NCBI GenBank assembly: GCA_027013145.1
Contig: JALUXX010000016.1
Coordinates: 190,183-254,182 of the forward strand
Direction: 5' to 3'
Origin: Gammaproteobacteria bacterium
GTDB taxonomy: Bacteria > Pseudomonadota > Gammaproteobacteria > 21-64-14
Length of the DNA stretch: 64,000 nucleotides
Shown here: piece by piece, positions 1 through 9,548 of the stretch
How the letters are laid out: each line of letters starts with the position of its first letter
Position numbering within the stretch: position 1 is the stretch's first letter
Made by a program: the position numbers and the translations under genes
Notes under the pieces: generated by a model
Database searches by the model: none
The model's input: only the letters and a program-made list of their open reading frames with translations
What the model was told of the DNA's origin: nothing

Positions 1-2
1 TG

Positions 3-134
3 ATCGTTGGCATCTGCATCGGGACCTTCTCCTCGATCTACGTCGCGAGTCCGCTGGCGATGTGGCTCGGCGTGAGCCGGGCGGACCTGATGCCGGTGCG
101 CAAGGAGATGACCGAGGCCGACCGGCGGCCCTGA
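3..134 (+). CDS. secF: SecF C-terminal end (partial)
   Basis: This is the last 43 codons of a gene that enters from the left edge. The translation carries GTFSSIYVASPLAMWLG, the hallmark of the final membrane segment of SecF, the inner-membrane subunit of the SecDF complex that uses the proton gradient to help proteins cross through SecYEG. A short charged tail (VRKEMTEADRRP) and a TGA stop follow. The convergent suhB gene ends 19 bases further on. Assignment rests on the short but very typical TFSSIYVASP motif. The upstream secD/yajC genes would lie outside the window. Confidence 0.85.
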   Translation: MVGICIGTFSSIYVASPLAMWLGVSRADLMPVRKEMTEADRRP

Positions 135-153
135 CCACGGCCGGGGCGGGCGT

Positions 154-954
154 TCAGCGTTGCAGGGCGGGGCCGCGGTGCGGGGCGATCGCCCCCACCA
201 GGGCGCGAAAGACCTTGGGCGGTCCGGCGATGACGTTGCCGGTCGTGAGGTAGTCCTCGCCGGCGGAGAAGTCGCCGACAAGCCCGCCGGCCTCGCGGAT
301 CAGCAGGGTCCCGGCCGCCATGTCCCATTCCTTGAGCCCGATTTCCCAGAATCCGTCGAGTCGACCGGCCGCGACGTAGGCGAGATCCAGCGCCGCGGCG
401 CCGGCGCGGCGCAGATCGGAGGCCTCGGTGAGCAGCGTACGAAACATCGCGAGATAGGCGTCGAGATGGTTTGGATGCTTGAACGGGAAGCCGGTCCCGA
501 TCAGTGCGCCGCCCAGGCCCTGACGGCGGCTCACGCGGATGCGGCGATCGTCGAGACGCGCACCCTCGCCGTGGCCGGCGGCGAACAGTTCCTGACGCAG
601 CGGATCGTAGACGACGCCCTGTTCCACCCGGCCCCGGGATTTGAGGGCGATGGAGACGGCGTACTGCGGGAATCCGTGCAGGAAGTTGGTGGTCCCGTCC
701 AGGGGGTCGATGACCCACACGTGCTCGTCGCGGCCCGGCTGTTCGCCGGTCTCCTCGGCGAGGATCCCGTGCCCGGGGTAGGCGCGGCGCAGGATGCGGA
801 TGATCTCCTGCTCGGCCATGCGATCGACCTCGGTGACGAAGTCGTTGCGGGCCTTCGTGGTGACGGCCAGGCCGTCGACGCGCTCGATGTAGCGCACGAT
901 CAGGTTGCCGGCGCTGCGAGCGGCGCGGATCGCGATGTTCAGTGCCGGGTTCAT
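154..954 (-). CDS. suhB: Inositol-1-monophosphatase family protein SuhB
   Basis: The 266-residue product has the usual family length. The metal-binding signature WVIDPLDGTTNF lies near residues 81-92 and the second motif EWDMAAGTLLIREAGG near residue 210. SuhB hydrolyses inositol-1-phosphate in a Mg2+-dependent reaction; in enterobacteria it also joins the ribosomal RNA antitermination complex. The ATG start gives MNPALNIAIRAARSAG, the normal N-terminus. It is divergent from trmJ, and suhB next to trmJ-cysE-iscR is a common gammaproteobacterial arrangement. The 128-base gap to trmJ must hold both promoters. Confidence 0.96.
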   Translation of the reverse strand: MNPALNIAIRAARSAGNLIVRYIERVDGLAVTTKARNDFVTEVDRMAEQEIIRILRRAYPGHGILAEETGEQPGRDEHVWVIDPLDGTTNFLHGFPQYAVSIALKSRGRVEQGVVYDPLRQELFAAGHGEGARLDDRRIRVSRRQGLGGALIGTGFPFKHPNHLDAYLAMFRTLLTEASDLRRAGAAALDLAYVAAGRLDGFWEIGLKEWDMAAGTLLIREAGGLVGDFSAGEDYLTTGNVIAGPPKVFRALVGAIAPHRGPALQR

Positions 955-1082
955 CGGCGGTCGGTTCCGTGCGAATCGGGTGCGGCGCCGGGAGCGGGCC
1001 CGGGACGCCGCGCCGTCTGTACCGGGGGCGCGCTCAGGATAGCAGAGAATAGGCTCCGGGTGCGCGCGGAGGGCGCCCAGTC

Positions 1083-1820
1083 GTGGAAACCATCCTGAAC
1101 AATCTCCACATCGTGCTCGTCGGCACCAGTCATCCGGGCAACATCGGGGGCGCTGCCCGGGCGATGAAGAACATGGGGCTGAGCGGTCTGCGCCTCGTGC
1201 GCCCGGCGCGCTTCCCGAGCGCCGAGGCCACCGCCCGCGCCTCCGGCGCCGACGACGTGCTCGCCGCCGCGGCCTGCCACGCGACGCTGAGCGCGGCGGT
1301 GGCGGACTGCACCCTGGTGCTGGGCACCAGCGCCCGCAGCCGCAGTCTGCCCTGGCCGACGCTGGATGCGCGGGCGGCCGCGCGGCGTGCCGCGGACGCG
1401 GCGCGCCACGGCCCCGTGGCCATCGTGTTCGGGTGCGAGCAGTCGGGGCTGAGCAACGAGGAACTGGCGCATTGTGCCGCCGTGGTGTCCATTCCCGCCG
1501 ATCCGGTGTACAGTTCCCTGAATCTGGCCGCCGCGGTGCAGATCCTGGCCTATGAACTGCGCCTGGCGGCGGGGGCGCCCGGCGTCGCGGCGTCTGCGCC
1601 GGACGCGGACAGCGCGCCGGCGCCCGCCGCGGACCTCGAACGCCTCTACGAACACCTCGAGGCGGTGCTGGTGCAGGTGGGCTTCCTCGATCCGTCCAAT
1701 CCGCGCCACACGATGCGGCGTCTGCGACGCTTGTTGGGACGCGCGGGTCCGGACCGCAACGAGGTGGCGATCCTGCGCGGAATCCTCACCGCCGTGCAGT
1801 CGCGCTGCGGCCGTGGGTGA
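1083..1820 (+). CDS. trmJ: tRNA (cytidine/uridine-2'-O-)-methyltransferase TrmJ
   Basis: A SPOUT-class methyltransferase of 245 residues. TrmJ 2'-O-methylates position 32 of several tRNAs using S-adenosylmethionine. The N-terminal HIVLVGTSHPGNIGGAARAM and the knot region (VAIVFGCEQSGLSNEEL, then SSLNLAAAVQILAYELR) are diagnostic. It starts with GTG 10 bases after GGAGGGC. The C-terminal helical extension (residues ~175-245) ends in RHTMRRLRRLLGRAGPDRNEVAILRGIL, typical of the family. It is followed after 70 bases by cysE on the same strand, probably in one transcript. Confidence 0.96.
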   Translation: METILNNLHIVLVGTSHPGNIGGAARAMKNMGLSGLRLVRPARFPSAEATARASGADDVLAAAACHATLSAAVADCTLVLGTSARSRSLPWPTLDARAAARRAADAARHGPVAIVFGCEQSGLSNEELAHCAAVVSIPADPVYSSLNLAAAVQILAYELRLAAGAPGVAASAPDADSAPAPAADLERLYEHLEAVLVQVGFLDPSNPRHTMRRLRRLLGRAGPDRNEVAILRGILTAVQSRCGRG

Positions 1821-1890
1821 AGGCGCGTCGCTGTGGTGAAGGTCCGCCGCTTTCAAGAACCGTCGATGGCGCCGTTTCGGGAAGCCCGCG

Positions 1891-2718
1891 ATGTTTGAAC
1901 GCCTGCGCGAGGACATTCGCTGCGTATTCGACCGCGATCCCGCGGCGCGTACCGTATTCGAGGTACTCACGACCTATCCGGGGGTGCATGCGGTCCTCTT
2001 TCACCGCGCCGCCCATCGATTGTGGAATGCCGGTCTGCGGTGGCCGGCGCGCTGGCTCTCGGCGCTCTCGCGCTGGTTGACCGGGATCGAGATCCACCCC
2101 GGTGCGCAGATCGGCCGGCGCTTCTTCATCGACCACGGCATGGGGGTGGTCATCGGCGAGACGGCCGAGATCGGCGATGACTGCACGCTCTATCACGGTG
2201 TGACGCTCGGCGGGACGACCTGGGAGAAGGGCAAGCGCCATCCGACGCTCGGGCGCGACGTGGTCGTCGGCGCCGGTGCCAAGGTCCTCGGTCCGATCCG
2301 GGTGGGGGACGGGGCGCGCATCGGCTCCAACGCCGTGGTGGTCAAGGATATCCCCGCCGGTGCGACGGTCGTCGGGGTGCCGGGCCACGTCGTGCGGCGC
2401 GACGATCCGGGGCGCGATGCGGACCGGCGTGCCTTCGCCGAGCGGATCGGATTCGACTCCTACGGGACGACGCGCGACATGCCCGACCCGGTCGCGCATG
2501 CGGTCAACTGCATGCTGGACCACATCCAGGCCATGGACCGGCGCATGGAGGCGATGTGCGCCGCGTTGAAGTCCCTCGGCACGGAGCTGGCCGATGTGCA
2601 CGTCCCCGATCTCGGCCCCTGCGAGATCCGCTCCGGGGCGGGCGAGGCGGACCGGCGGGCGGACGGTTCCGAGGCGCCGGAAGGGGAGGACTGGGCCCGG
2701 CAGGAGCGCCTCGAATAG
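1891..2718 (+). CDS. cysE: Serine O-acetyltransferase
   Basis: CysE transfers acetyl from acetyl-CoA to L-serine, giving O-acetylserine for cysteine synthesis. The 275-residue protein has the N-terminal helical part (residues 1-60) and a left-handed beta-helix with hexapeptide repeats ([27 protein letters not shown], then [17 protein letters not shown]). The catalytic region is seen as [15 protein letters not shown] and [10 protein letters not shown]. It has a C-terminal extension of about 90 residues that is acidic and low-complexity at its end. It is the short (EpsC/NifP-like) type rather than the E. coli long type. Position between trmJ and iscR makes sense: it feeds cysteine to the desulfurase. 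Confidence 0.95.
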   Translation: MFERLREDIRCVFDRDPAARTVFEVLTTYPGVHAVLFHRAAHRLWNAGLRWPARWLSALSRWLTGIEIHPGAQIGRRFFIDHGMGVVIGETAEIGDDCTLYHGVTLGGTTWEKGKRHPTLGRDVVVGAGAKVLGPIRVGDGARIGSNAVVVKDIPAGATVVGVPGHVVRRDDPGRDADRRAFAERIGFDSYGTTRDMPDPVAHAVNCMLDHIQAMDRRMEAMCAALKSLGTELADVHVPDLGPCEIRSGAGEADRRADGSEAPEGEDWARQERLE

Positions 2719-2805
2719 ACCGCGGCCCCGGCCGCCCCCGCGGGCGTGCCCCGGGGGCGTCGCCCGGGGCCGTCCGGGCGGTTTCCGGGCGGTTTCCGGG
2801 CGGGA

Positions 2806-2839
2806 ATAGTTGACCATTTTAAATGGTTATGGGTATGCT
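2806..2839 (+). promoter_or_regulatory. iscR promoter overlapped by an IscR type-1 site
   Basis: A -35 box TTGACC (2810-2815) and a -10 box TATGCT (2834-2839) are spaced by 18 bases. The 25 bases 2806-2830 fit the type-1 IscR consensus (ATASYYGACTRWWWYAGTCRRSTAT) at about 20 positions. They contain a perfect 7-bp inverted repeat, ACCATTT-T-AAATGGT (2814-2828). The site covers the -35 and the spacer, as expected for autorepression by [2Fe-2S]-IscR. The motif and spacing are seen directly; the regulatory role is inferred from the known family. A near-copy of this arrangement lies upstream of the second Rrf2 gene at 63568-63601. Confidence 0.75.
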
Positions 2840-2954
2840 GGAATGGTGAGGCGCCGGCCACAGGCGCCGGAGTGAGGGTCGGAGCGATGGGGGTATCTCG
2901 ACAGGCAGGGGCGGGCGGTGCGGACCGGGCGCGGTGCCGGAGCGGAGTGCGGCG

Positions 2955-3461
2955 ATGCGGCTGACCACCAAGGGTCGCTACGCCGTGACCGCGATGCTGG
3001 ATCTCGCCATCCATTCGCGCGCCGAGCCGGTGACGCTGGCCGACATCTCGCGACGTCAGGGCATCTCGCTGTCCTATCTCGAACAGTTGTTCGCCCGCCT
3101 GCGCCGTGCCGCGCTGGTCGACAGCGTCCGGGGGCCGGGCGGGGGCTACCGTCTGAGCCGCGAACCGGCGCGCATCGCCGTCGCCGAGGTGATCCTCGCC
3201 GTCGACGAGAAGGTGGACAGCACGCGTTGCGGCGGACTGGCCAATTGCCAGGACAACGAGCGATGCCTGACGCACGAGCTGTGGGTCGAACTGAGCTCCC
3301 GCATCGAGGAGTTCCTGAGCGGGGTCACGCTCGGCGAGCTGATGGCGCGGCGTGACGTGCGCGAGGTTGCGGAGCGGCAGGACCGGCGTCACGGCTGCCT
3401 GCGCGAGTCGTCCGAGTTCGCTGAGGCCGGCGCCGCGGTGCGCGTGGCGCCGCGCGGCTGA
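2955..3461 (+). CDS. iscR: IscR, [2Fe-2S]-sensing Rrf2-family regulator
   Basis: The 168-residue protein begins [20 protein letters not shown], the standard IscR N-terminus, so ATG 2955 is chosen over an in-frame ATG 21 bases earlier. The winged helix ([31 protein letters not shown]) is intact. All cluster ligands are present: the three cysteines in [17 protein letters not shown] and the following histidine. IscR senses Fe-S sufficiency and represses the isc operon when loaded with its cluster. iscS follows directly. The last ~20 residues are unlike E. coli IscR. Confidence 0.97.
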   Translation: MRLTTKGRYAVTAMLDLAIHSRAEPVTLADISRRQGISLSYLEQLFARLRRAALVDSVRGPGGGYRLSREPARIAVAEVILAVDEKVDSTRCGGLANCQDNERCLTHELWVELSSRIEEFLSGVTLGELMARRDVREVAERQDRRHGCLRESSEFAEAGAAVRVAPRG

Positions 3462-3486
3462 GCCGCGCCGGTTCCCGACCGCCCCC

Positions 3487-4635
3487 GTGGCCGTCTACCT
3501 CGACTTCAACGCCACTACGCCGGTGGATCCGCGGGTGGTGGAGGCGATGCTGCCACATCTCGCGGGCCCCGCGGGCAATCCCTCCAGCGTGCACCGCTTC
3601 GGGCGCGCGGCGCGCGCGGCGCTCGAGCAGGCGCGCGCGCAGGTCGCGGCGCTGGTCGGGGCACAACCGGATCAGGTGATCTTCACGAGCGGCGGGACGG
3701 AGGCCAACAACCTCGCGATCCGCGGCGTTCACCCCGCCGGCGCGCGGGATGCGCCGATCGCCGTGAGTGCGGTGGAACACGCCTCGGTGCTCGCCGCGGC
3801 GCGGCGCCGGCAGCGCCACGGACGCGCGGTGCGCACCCTGGAGGTGGACGCCGGGGGCCGCGTCCGGATCCAGTCCGTGCGCGACGCGCTCGAGGCCGGC
3901 GCCGTGCTGCTGTCGGTGATGTGGGCCAACAACGAGACCGGCGTCTTGCAACCGGTGGCGGAGATCGCCGCGCTGGCCCGCGCCGCGGGGGCGATCCTGC
4001 ACACCGACGCGGTGCAGGCCGCGGGCAAGGTGCCGGTGGACTTTCCCTCCAGCGGCGTGCATTTGATGACGCTCTCCGCGCACAAGATCTACGGCCCCCA
4101 GGGTGTCGGCGCCCTGATCGCGGACGCGGCGGTGGATCTGGCGCCGCTGGTGGAGGGCGGCGGGCAGGAGCGCGGCCGACGGGGCGGCACGGAGAACCTG
4201 GCCGGGATCGTCGGCTTCGGCGCTGCCGCCGAGCTGGCGCGCCGCGAGCGGGAGGCGCGCGCGACGCGCATGCGCGGGTTGCGCGACGCGCTCGAGCGCG
4301 CGCTGGCGCAGCGGCCCGGGACGGTGGTGTTCGCCGCCGACGCCGAGCGGCTGCCGAACACCGTTCAGTTCGCCGTCTCCGGGATCGCGGGCGAGACGCT
4401 GGTGCTGGAACTGGACCGGGCGGGCGTGGCGGTGTCGAGCGGCTCGGCCTGCCACAGCGGACGCGCCGAGCCGAGCCACGTGCTCGCCGCCATGGGCGTG
4501 GCGCGCGAGACCGCCTACGGGGCCGTCCGGGTGAGCTTCGGGGCGGAATCCGGCCCGGCGGATCTGGACGCCCTGCTGCAGGGCCTGGACGCGGCCTGCG
4601 CGCGCCTGGCGGCGGGTGCGCGCGCCGTGCCCTGA
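3487..4635 (+). CDS. iscS: Cysteine desulfurase (IscS/NifS family), short form
   Basis: A PLP enzyme of 382 residues that removes sulfur from cysteine. It begins at GTG 3487 (MAVYLDFNATTPVDPRVVEAM), 25 bases after iscR. The PLP histidine is in VSAVEHASVL, the Schiff-base lysine in LSAHKIYGPQGVGAL, and the catalytic cysteine in SSGSACHSGRAEPSHVL. It is about 22 residues shorter than E. coli IscS (404) and lacks the C-terminal tail that helps dock IscU. That matches the absence of iscU in this locus. Functionally it should still supply persulfide sulfur; the acceptor scaffold must be encoded elsewhere or be of another type. Confidence 0.93.
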   Translation: MAVYLDFNATTPVDPRVVEAMLPHLAGPAGNPSSVHRFGRAARAALEQARAQVAALVGAQPDQVIFTSGGTEANNLAIRGVHPAGARDAPIAVSAVEHASVLAAARRRQRHGRAVRTLEVDAGGRVRIQSVRDALEAGAVLLSVMWANNETGVLQPVAEIAALARAAGAILHTDAVQAAGKVPVDFPSSGVHLMTLSAHKIYGPQGVGALIADAAVDLAPLVEGGGQERGRRGGTENLAGIVGFGAAAELARREREARATRMRGLRDALERALAQRPGTVVFAADAERLPNTVQFAVSGIAGETLVLELDRAGVAVSSGSACHSGRAEPSHVLAAMGVARETAYGAVRVSFGAESGPADLDALLQGLDAACARLAAGARAVP

Positions 4636-4644
4636 TCGCCCTTG

Positions 4645-4681
4645 TATCTGTTCCCCATAGGCCTTATTTTATAAACAGATA
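4645..4681. repeat. 8-bp inverted repeat with AT-rich loop between iscS and iscA
   Basis: TATCTGTT (4645-4652) and AACAGATA (4674-4681) form a perfect inverted repeat with a 21-base, mostly AT-rich loop, ten bases after the iscS stop. The stretch stands out from its GC-rich surroundings. It could be an operator, a weak terminator/processing stem, or the scar of a repeat element; it resembles the AAATCTGTCCC arm of the palindromes at 12.9-14.4 kb only loosely. No function can be assigned. Confidence 0.5.
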
Positions 4682-4769
4682 GCGGACGAAGCCCGGGACC
4701 GTCGCGGGTGCGGCGGCGCGGGCGTGTACGCGACCGGCCGCGGCCGGTGGGAAATTCGAGGTGATGGAC

Positions 4770-5093
4770 ATGGCGATTTCACTGACCGAGGCGGCCGCAG
4801 GGCGCATCCGCCAGATGCTCGAGCGGCGCGGACGCGGTCTGGGGCTGCGTCTGGGGATCCGCAAATCCGGCTGCTCCGGCTTTGCCTACGATCTGGACTA
4901 TGCCGACGAGGTCGGTGCGGACGATACCGTCTTCGAGGAGTTCGGTGTCAAGGTGGTGGTCGATCGCGACAGCCTCGGCGCCCTCGACGGGACGGTGGTC
5001 GACTACGCGCGCGACGGTCTCAACGAGAACTTCCGTTTTCGCAACCCGAACGTCAAGAACGAGTGCGGGTGCGGCGAGAGCTTCAGCGTCTGA
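4770..5093 (+). CDS. iscA: A-type Fe-S carrier IscA
   Basis: The HesB/IscA-family protein carries the three conserved cysteines that hold an Fe-S cluster or iron: [12 protein letters not shown] and ECGCGESF at the C-terminus. The closest resemblance is to IscA ([16 protein letters not shown]). Starting at ATG 4770 gives 107 residues, the exact E. coli IscA length, with a GAGGTG ribosome-binding site 6 bases upstream; GTG 4761 and ATG 4764 are alternatives. In the usual isc operon iscU lies between iscS and iscA, but here only a 134-base gap is present. hscBA and fdx do not follow. Confidence 0.93.
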   Translation: MAISLTEAAAGRIRQMLERRGRGLGLRLGIRKSGCSGFAYDLDYADEVGADDTVFEEFGVKVVVDRDSLGALDGTVVDYARDGLNENFRFRNPNVKNECGCGESFSV

Positions 5094-5141
5094 AGTCGGC
5101 TCCGACCGCCGCCGGCGGCCCGGTTCGGGGATTCCACCTCT

Positions 5142-5169
5142 TTGAGGGTGTTCCTCGCGGTCCTATAAT
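5142..5169 (+). promoter_or_regulatory. Promoter upstream of rlmN
   Basis: TTGAGG (5142-5147) and a perfect TATAAT (5164-5169) are spaced by 16 bases, about 60 bases upstream of the rlmN start and after the iscA stop. It probably starts transcription of the rlmN-pilW-rodZ-hisS group. Called from sequence only. Confidence 0.6.
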
Positions 5170-5227
5170 GGTCCGCGTTTCGGCGGGCGTGGACCGCGCC
5201 CCGTACGGCTGCGGAGACGAGGCGGGG

Positions 5228-6367
5228 ATGACTGCGGTGAGCGAAGCTCGGGTTGCGCCGCCGGACGTAGCGGCCGGGCGCATCAATCTGCTCGGTCTGG
5301 ATCGTGCGGGCCTCGAGGCGTTCTTCGCCGCGCGCGGCGAACGCGGATTTCGCGCCGCGCAGCTCCTGCAATGGGTCCACCAGCGCGGCGTGACCGACTT
5401 CGCCGCCATGAGCGATCTGAGTAAGTCGCTGCGCGCGCGCCTCGCCGAGGAGTGCCTCGTACGCGCACCCGAGCCGATGGCGGAACGGGTATCGGCCGAC
5501 GGCACCCACAAGTGGCTGATGCGCCTGGACGACGGCAACGCCGTGGAGACCGTCTTCATCCCCGAACCCGAGCGCGCCACGTTGTGCATCTCCAGCCAGG
5601 TCGGCTGTTCGCTCAACTGCCGCTTCTGCTCCACGGCCCGTCAGGGTTTCAACCGCAACCTGACTGCGGCGGAGATCGTCGGTCAGGTCTGGAGTGCGCG
5701 GCGCCGCCTCGCGCAGCTCGATCCGCCGCGGCGCCTGAGCAACGTCGTGCTCATGGGGATGGGCGAACCGCTCCTCAACTTCGCCAACGTCGTGCCGGCG
5801 CTGCGCCTGCTCGTCGAGGATCTGGCCTACGGGCTGTCGAAGCGGCGCGTCACGCTGAGCACTGCGGGCCTGGTGCCGATGATCGACGCGCTGCGCGACG
5901 CCTGCGACGTGAGCCTCGCGGTATCGCTGCACGCCCCCGACGACGCGTTACGCGACGCGCTCGTGCCGCTGAACCGCAAGTATCCGATCGCAGTCCTGCT
6001 CGACGCCTGTCGGCGTTACGTGGCCGGTCGGCCGCACCGGCGGGTGACCTTCGAGTATGTGATGCTCGACGGGGTGAACGATTCCGCGACCCACGCGCGC
6101 GCCCTGGCGCGTCTGTTGCGCGACATCCCGGCGAAGGTGAATCTGATCCCCTTCAATCCGTTTCCCGACGCCGGGTACCGTTGTTCCCCGCCGCCGGTCA
6201 TCGACGCCTTTCGGGCGATACTGACGGCGGCGGGACTGGTGACGGTGACGCGTACGACACGCGGCGACGACATCGACGCCGCCTGCGGGCAGCTCGTGGG
6301 ACGCGTGCGTGATCGCACGCGCCGCAGCCGCGGCACCGCCATCCCTGTTGCGGAGTACAGCCGATGA
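5228..6367 (+). CDS. rlmN: Dual-specificity 23S rRNA/tRNA adenine-2 methyltransferase RlmN
   Basis: A radical-SAM enzyme that methylates C2 of A2503 in 23S rRNA and A37 in some tRNAs. The 379-residue protein has the N-terminal RNA-binding domain ([15 protein letters not shown]) and the CxxxCxxC cluster motif in [16 protein letters not shown]. The methyl-carrying cysteine lies near the C-terminal [16 protein letters not shown] 5228 gives [21 protein letters not shown], with the conserved INLLGL segment soon after. It overlaps pilW by 4 bases (ATGA). ndk, often found upstream of rlmN, is not here. Confidence 0.96.
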   Translation: MTAVSEARVAPPDVAAGRINLLGLDRAGLEAFFAARGERGFRAAQLLQWVHQRGVTDFAAMSDLSKSLRARLAEECLVRAPEPMAERVSADGTHKWLMRLDDGNAVETVFIPEPERATLCISSQVGCSLNCRFCSTARQGFNRNLTAAEIVGQVWSARRRLAQLDPPRRLSNVVLMGMGEPLLNFANVVPALRLLVEDLAYGLSKRRVTLSTAGLVPMIDALRDACDVSLAVSLHAPDDALRDALVPLNRKYPIAVLLDACRRYVAGRPHRRVTFEYVMLDGVNDSATHARALARLLRDIPAKVNLIPFNPFPDAGYRCSPPPVIDAFRAILTAAGLVTVTRTTRGDDIDAACGQLVGRVRDRTRRSRGTAIPVAEYSR

Positions 6368-7161
6368 GTCGCATGCTGCGCCGTTGCGTCGCCGGGTTGG
6401 TGCTGGGGGTGGGGGCGGCCGCCGCGCTCTCCGGGTGCGGGACCACGCAGGACTTCCGCCATGTCAGCGGCCATCAGAGCAAGGCCGCCGTCATCAACAC
6501 CCAGCTCGGTATCGCCTATATGGGGGAGAACCGGCTCCAACTTGCCGAGGAATCCCTGAAGAAGGCGATCGAACAGGATCCCGACCTGGTGCTGGCCCAG
6601 GACGCCATCGCGGTGCTCTACGAGCGCCTCGGGGAGTACGACAAGGCGGGACGCCACTTCCGCCGCGCCGTCGACCTCGATCCGAAGAACTCCAACGCGC
6701 AGAACAACTACGGCGCGTTCCTGTGCCGGCGCGGCCGGGTCAAGGATGCCGAGGCCCACTTCCGCGCGGCGCTCGCCAATCCCCTCTACACGCAGCCCGA
6801 GCAGGCCTGGTACAACTGGGGTTACTGCGCGGCCAGGACCGGCGATGACGCCAAGGCCGAGACCTACCTGCGTCGCGCCCTCCAGTATCAACCGAAGTTC
6901 GCCCCCGCCCTGTTCGCGATGGCGCGCCTGAGCTATCGCCAGAAGCGCTGGTTGCAGGCGCGGGCGTACATGGAGCGTTATCAGGCGGTGGCCCGGAATA
7001 CCCCCGAGAGCCTGTGGCTCGCCCTCCGCATCGAGCGCAAACTGGGGGACCGCGACGCGGTGGCCAGTTACGCCCTGCTGCTGAAGTCGAAGTACCCGGA
7101 CTCCGCGGAGACGCAAAAACTCCTCGAATCCGAAGCGAATGGTCGAGCGTCCGGACAGTAA
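6364..7161 (+). CDS. pilW: Type IV pilus biogenesis lipoprotein PilW/PilF
   Basis: A lipoprotein of 265 residues with signal peptide and lipobox LSGC (Cys near residue 24), followed by about six TPR helix pairs ([40 protein letters not shown] and others). The internal [20 protein letters not shown] segment is characteristic of the PilF/PilW pilotin that localises and assembles the PilQ secretin in the outer membrane. It overlaps rlmN at the ATGA junction and rodZ by 23 bases, suggesting translational coupling. Other pilus genes are not in the window. Confidence 0.93.
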   Translation: MSRMLRRCVAGLVLGVGAAAALSGCGTTQDFRHVSGHQSKAAVINTQLGIAYMGENRLQLAEESLKKAIEQDPDLVLAQDAIAVLYERLGEYDKAGRHFRRAVDLDPKNSNAQNNYGAFLCRRGRVKDAEAHFRAALANPLYTQPEQAWYNWGYCAARTGDDAKAETYLRRALQYQPKFAPALFAMARLSYRQKRWLQARAYMERYQAVARNTPESLWLALRIERKLGDRDAVASYALLLKSKYPDSAETQKLLESEANGRASGQ

Positions 7162-8113
7162 CCGCGAAAACGCCGATCCAGTCGCGCCGCCGCCGGGTCC
7201 CGGGGAGCGGTTGCGCCGTGCGCGCGAGGGCGCCGGCCTGGACCTCGATCGACTCGCGGCCGAACTGCATCTGCCCGCGCGGATCCTCGAGGCGCTCGAG
7301 CGCGACGACTTCGGCTCGCTCCCGCCGACCTACACCCAGGGGTATCTGCGCAGCTACGCGAAGCGCCTCGGCCTCGCGGTCGATCCCGTCCTGGCCGAAT
7401 ACCATCGTCGCGCCGGGCCGGTGGAGCCCCCGCCCATGACCGCGCCCGCCCCCTCGCCCGCGCAGGTGGGCCTCGGCCGCACGCGGCACGGCCTCTACGT
7501 CCTGTTCGTCGTACTCGCAGCGGCCGTGTTCCTCGCCTGGTGGTTCCGCGGCGGTTCCGGTCCGCGGCCCGCCGCGTCGCGGTCCTCGCCGCCGCCGGCC
7601 CCTGCGGTCACATCGCCGCAGACCGCGCCCCCGATCCCGCCGGCTCCCACTCCGGTACCCGCGGCCAGGCCGCCGCTCCCGCGGCCGGCGGTGTCGGGAG
7701 CGCCGAAGGCGTCGTCGTCGATTGCCTCCTCCGCGGCGCCCGCGGAGCAACCGGCGCCCGTCCCGAGGGCCGGCGCCACCGCCCCGTCGTCGGCCCCGTC
7801 GCCCGCCCCGGCGCCACCGCCGCCTGCCGACGTGCTGGTCCTGCGATGCGATGCCGATTCCTGGGTCGAGGTGCGCGATGCGCGCGGGCGGCGCCTGGTC
7901 TACGATCTGCTGCACGCCGGCGACGTGCGCCGGGTGGTGGGTACGCCGCCGTTTCGCGTCCTGCTCGGCAACCCGGCGGCGGTCCGGGTCGAGTGGGACG
8001 GGCGCCGCGTGCCGGTGCCGCGCGGCGCGCCCGGCAAGGTCGTGAGATTCAGCGTCGGGACCCCGCGCGCGGCCGCCGCACCGGCGCCGGCCGGCGGCCC
8101 CGGCCCTCGATAA
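7139..8113 (+). CDS. rodZ: Cell-shape protein RodZ
   Basis: RodZ is a bitopic membrane protein that links MreB filaments to the cell envelope. The 324-residue product has a cytoplasmic Xre-type helix-turn-helix ([20 protein letters not shown]... [15 protein letters not shown], residues ~20-90) and one membrane segment ([17 protein letters not shown], ~118-135). A long Pro/Ala/Ser-rich linker follows, then the periplasmic DUF4115 domain ([19 protein letters not shown]). It overlaps the pilW end. In many relatives ispG lies between rodZ and hisS; here hisS follows after 19 bases. Confidence 0.92.
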   Translation: MVERPDSNRENADPVAPPPGPGERLRRAREGAGLDLDRLAAELHLPARILEALERDDFGSLPPTYTQGYLRSYAKRLGLAVDPVLAEYHRRAGPVEPPPMTAPAPSPAQVGLGRTRHGLYVLFVVLAAAVFLAWWFRGGSGPRPAASRSSPPPAPAVTSPQTAPPIPPAPTPVPAARPPLPRPAVSGAPKASSSIASSAAPAEQPAPVPRAGATAPSSAPSPAPAPPPPADVLVLRCDADSWVEVRDARGRRLVYDLLHAGDVRRVVGTPPFRVLLGNPAAVRVEWDGRRVPVPRGAPGKVVRFSVGTPRAAAAPAPAGGPGPR

Positions 8114-8132
8114 CCCGTTACGGAATCCGCCC

Positions 8133-9416
8133 GTGTCCGATTCGATCCAGGCCGTACGCGGCATGCGCGACGTATCCCCCGAGGAGGCCCCGCGTTGGGC
8201 GCGCCTGGAGCGGATCGCGCGGCGCGTCCTCGACGCCTACGGCTACCGCGAAGTGCGCCTGCCGCTGGTGGAGAAGACGGAACTGTTCCGACGTTCGATC
8301 GGCGAGGTCACGGACATCGTCGAGAAGGAGATGTATACCTTCGAAGACCGCAACGGCGAGAGCCTGACGCTGCGCCCGGAGGGTACCGCCGGCTGCGTGC
8401 GCGCCGGCCTGCAGCATGGCTGGTTCCAGCAGCCGGGGCGGCGGCTGTGGTATCTCGGACCGATGTTCCGTCACGAACGACCCCAGCAGGGCCGTTACCG
8501 CCAGTTCCACCAGATCGGGGTCGAGGCCTACGGGATGCCGGGGCCGGACATCGACGCCGAAATCGTGGTCCTGACGGCGCGCTTGTGGCGCGAACTGGGC
8601 ATCGACGACGTGCGCCTGGAGATCAACACGCTCGGCGACGCGGCCGACCGTGCCGCCTACCGCGCGCGTCTGGTCGACTATTTCGAGGCCCACCGTGGGG
8701 ACTTGGACGAGGACAGCCGCCGTCGGCTGTATACCAACCCGTTGCGCATCCTCGACAGCAAGAACCCGGACCTGCAGGCGCTGATCGCGGGCGCACCGCA
8801 GCTCGGTGCGCACGTCGGGGCCGGGTGCCGCGAGCACTTCGAGGGGTTCAAGGCCGCGCTGCAGGATCTCGGCGTGGGCTTCGTCGTCAACCCGCGGCTG
8901 GTGCGCGGCCTCGACTACTACAACCGCACCGTGTTCGAGTGGGTCACCGACCGCCTGGGGGCGCAGGGGACGGTATGCGCGGGCGGGCGCTACGACGGAC
9001 TGGTGGAGCAGCTCGGGGGGCGGTCGACCCCGGCCGTCGGATTCGCGATGGGCCTCGAGCGGCTGCTTGCGCTGCTGGGAGAGTCCTGGGGGGCCGGGTC
9101 GGGCGAGGCCGACGTCTATGTGGTCGCCGTGGGCGCGGCGGCGGAGCGCGCCGCGGCGCGCCTCGCCGAGCGGTTGCGCGACGCCCTGCCGGGCGTACGC
9201 GTCCTCGCGCACTGTGGGGGCGGCAGCTTCAAGTCCCAGTTCAAGCGGGCCGACCGCAGCGGGGCGCGCTTCGCGCTCGTCCTCGGGGAGGAGGAGGTGC
9301 GCGGCGGCCGGGTCGCCGTCAAGCCGCTGCGCGGAGCGCAGAAGCAGGAAACCGTGGCCGACGCCGAGGTGGCCGCCTACCTCGCGCGGGCGCTGCGGGG
9401 CGGCCCCGAGGGCTGA
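8133..9416 (+). CDS. hisS: Histidyl-tRNA synthetase
   Basis: A class II synthetase of 427 residues starting with GTG ([19 protein letters not shown]). It charges tRNA-His with histidine. Motif 2 ([23 protein letters not shown]), histidine motif A ([15 protein letters not shown]) and motif 3 ([14 protein letters not shown]) are all present. The C-terminal anticodon-binding domain starts near residue 330. Length and order match the family (E. coli 424 residues). It is directly downstream of rodZ and upstream of yfgM with its own promoter-like gap. Confidence 0.97.
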   Translation: MSDSIQAVRGMRDVSPEEAPRWARLERIARRVLDAYGYREVRLPLVEKTELFRRSIGEVTDIVEKEMYTFEDRNGESLTLRPEGTAGCVRAGLQHGWFQQPGRRLWYLGPMFRHERPQQGRYRQFHQIGVEAYGMPGPDIDAEIVVLTARLWRELGIDDVRLEINTLGDAADRAAYRARLVDYFEAHRGDLDEDSRRRLYTNPLRILDSKNPDLQALIAGAPQLGAHVGAGCREHFEGFKAALQDLGVGFVVNPRLVRGLDYYNRTVFEWVTDRLGAQGTVCAGGRYDGLVEQLGGRSTPAVGFAMGLERLLALLGESWGAGSGEADVYVVAVGAAAERAAARLAERLRDALPGVRVLAHCGGGSFKSQFKRADRSGARFALVLGEEEVRGGRVAVKPLRGAQKQETVADAEVAAYLARALRGGPEG

Positions 9417-9467
9417 AGCGCCGGCGCGCGCGGGCCCCCGCGGACCGCGGGCGGCGGCGGTCCTTGG

Positions 9468-9473
9468 TATACT
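9468..9473 (+). promoter_or_regulatory. Extended -10 element upstream of yfgM
   Basis: A TTGG-TATACT extended -10 lies 75 bases before the yfgM start, in the 132-base gap after hisS. No good -35 is visible at the expected distance. It shares the hexamer TATACT with the RAYT terminal repeats only by chance, since the flanking bases do not match. Confidence 0.4.
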
Positions 9474-9548
9474 GCGCGATCGGCGCGCCGGCGGGATCGG
9501 ATCCGTGGGCGCGCCGGGACTCGACGACTGACATGGGAAGGGCCCCTG

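Noticed and set aside
4724..5227. rlmN extending upstream across iscA
   Set aside because: The frame is open but overlaps the clearly identified iscA. Conserved RlmN sequence starts only after ATG 5228, behind a TATAAT promoter.
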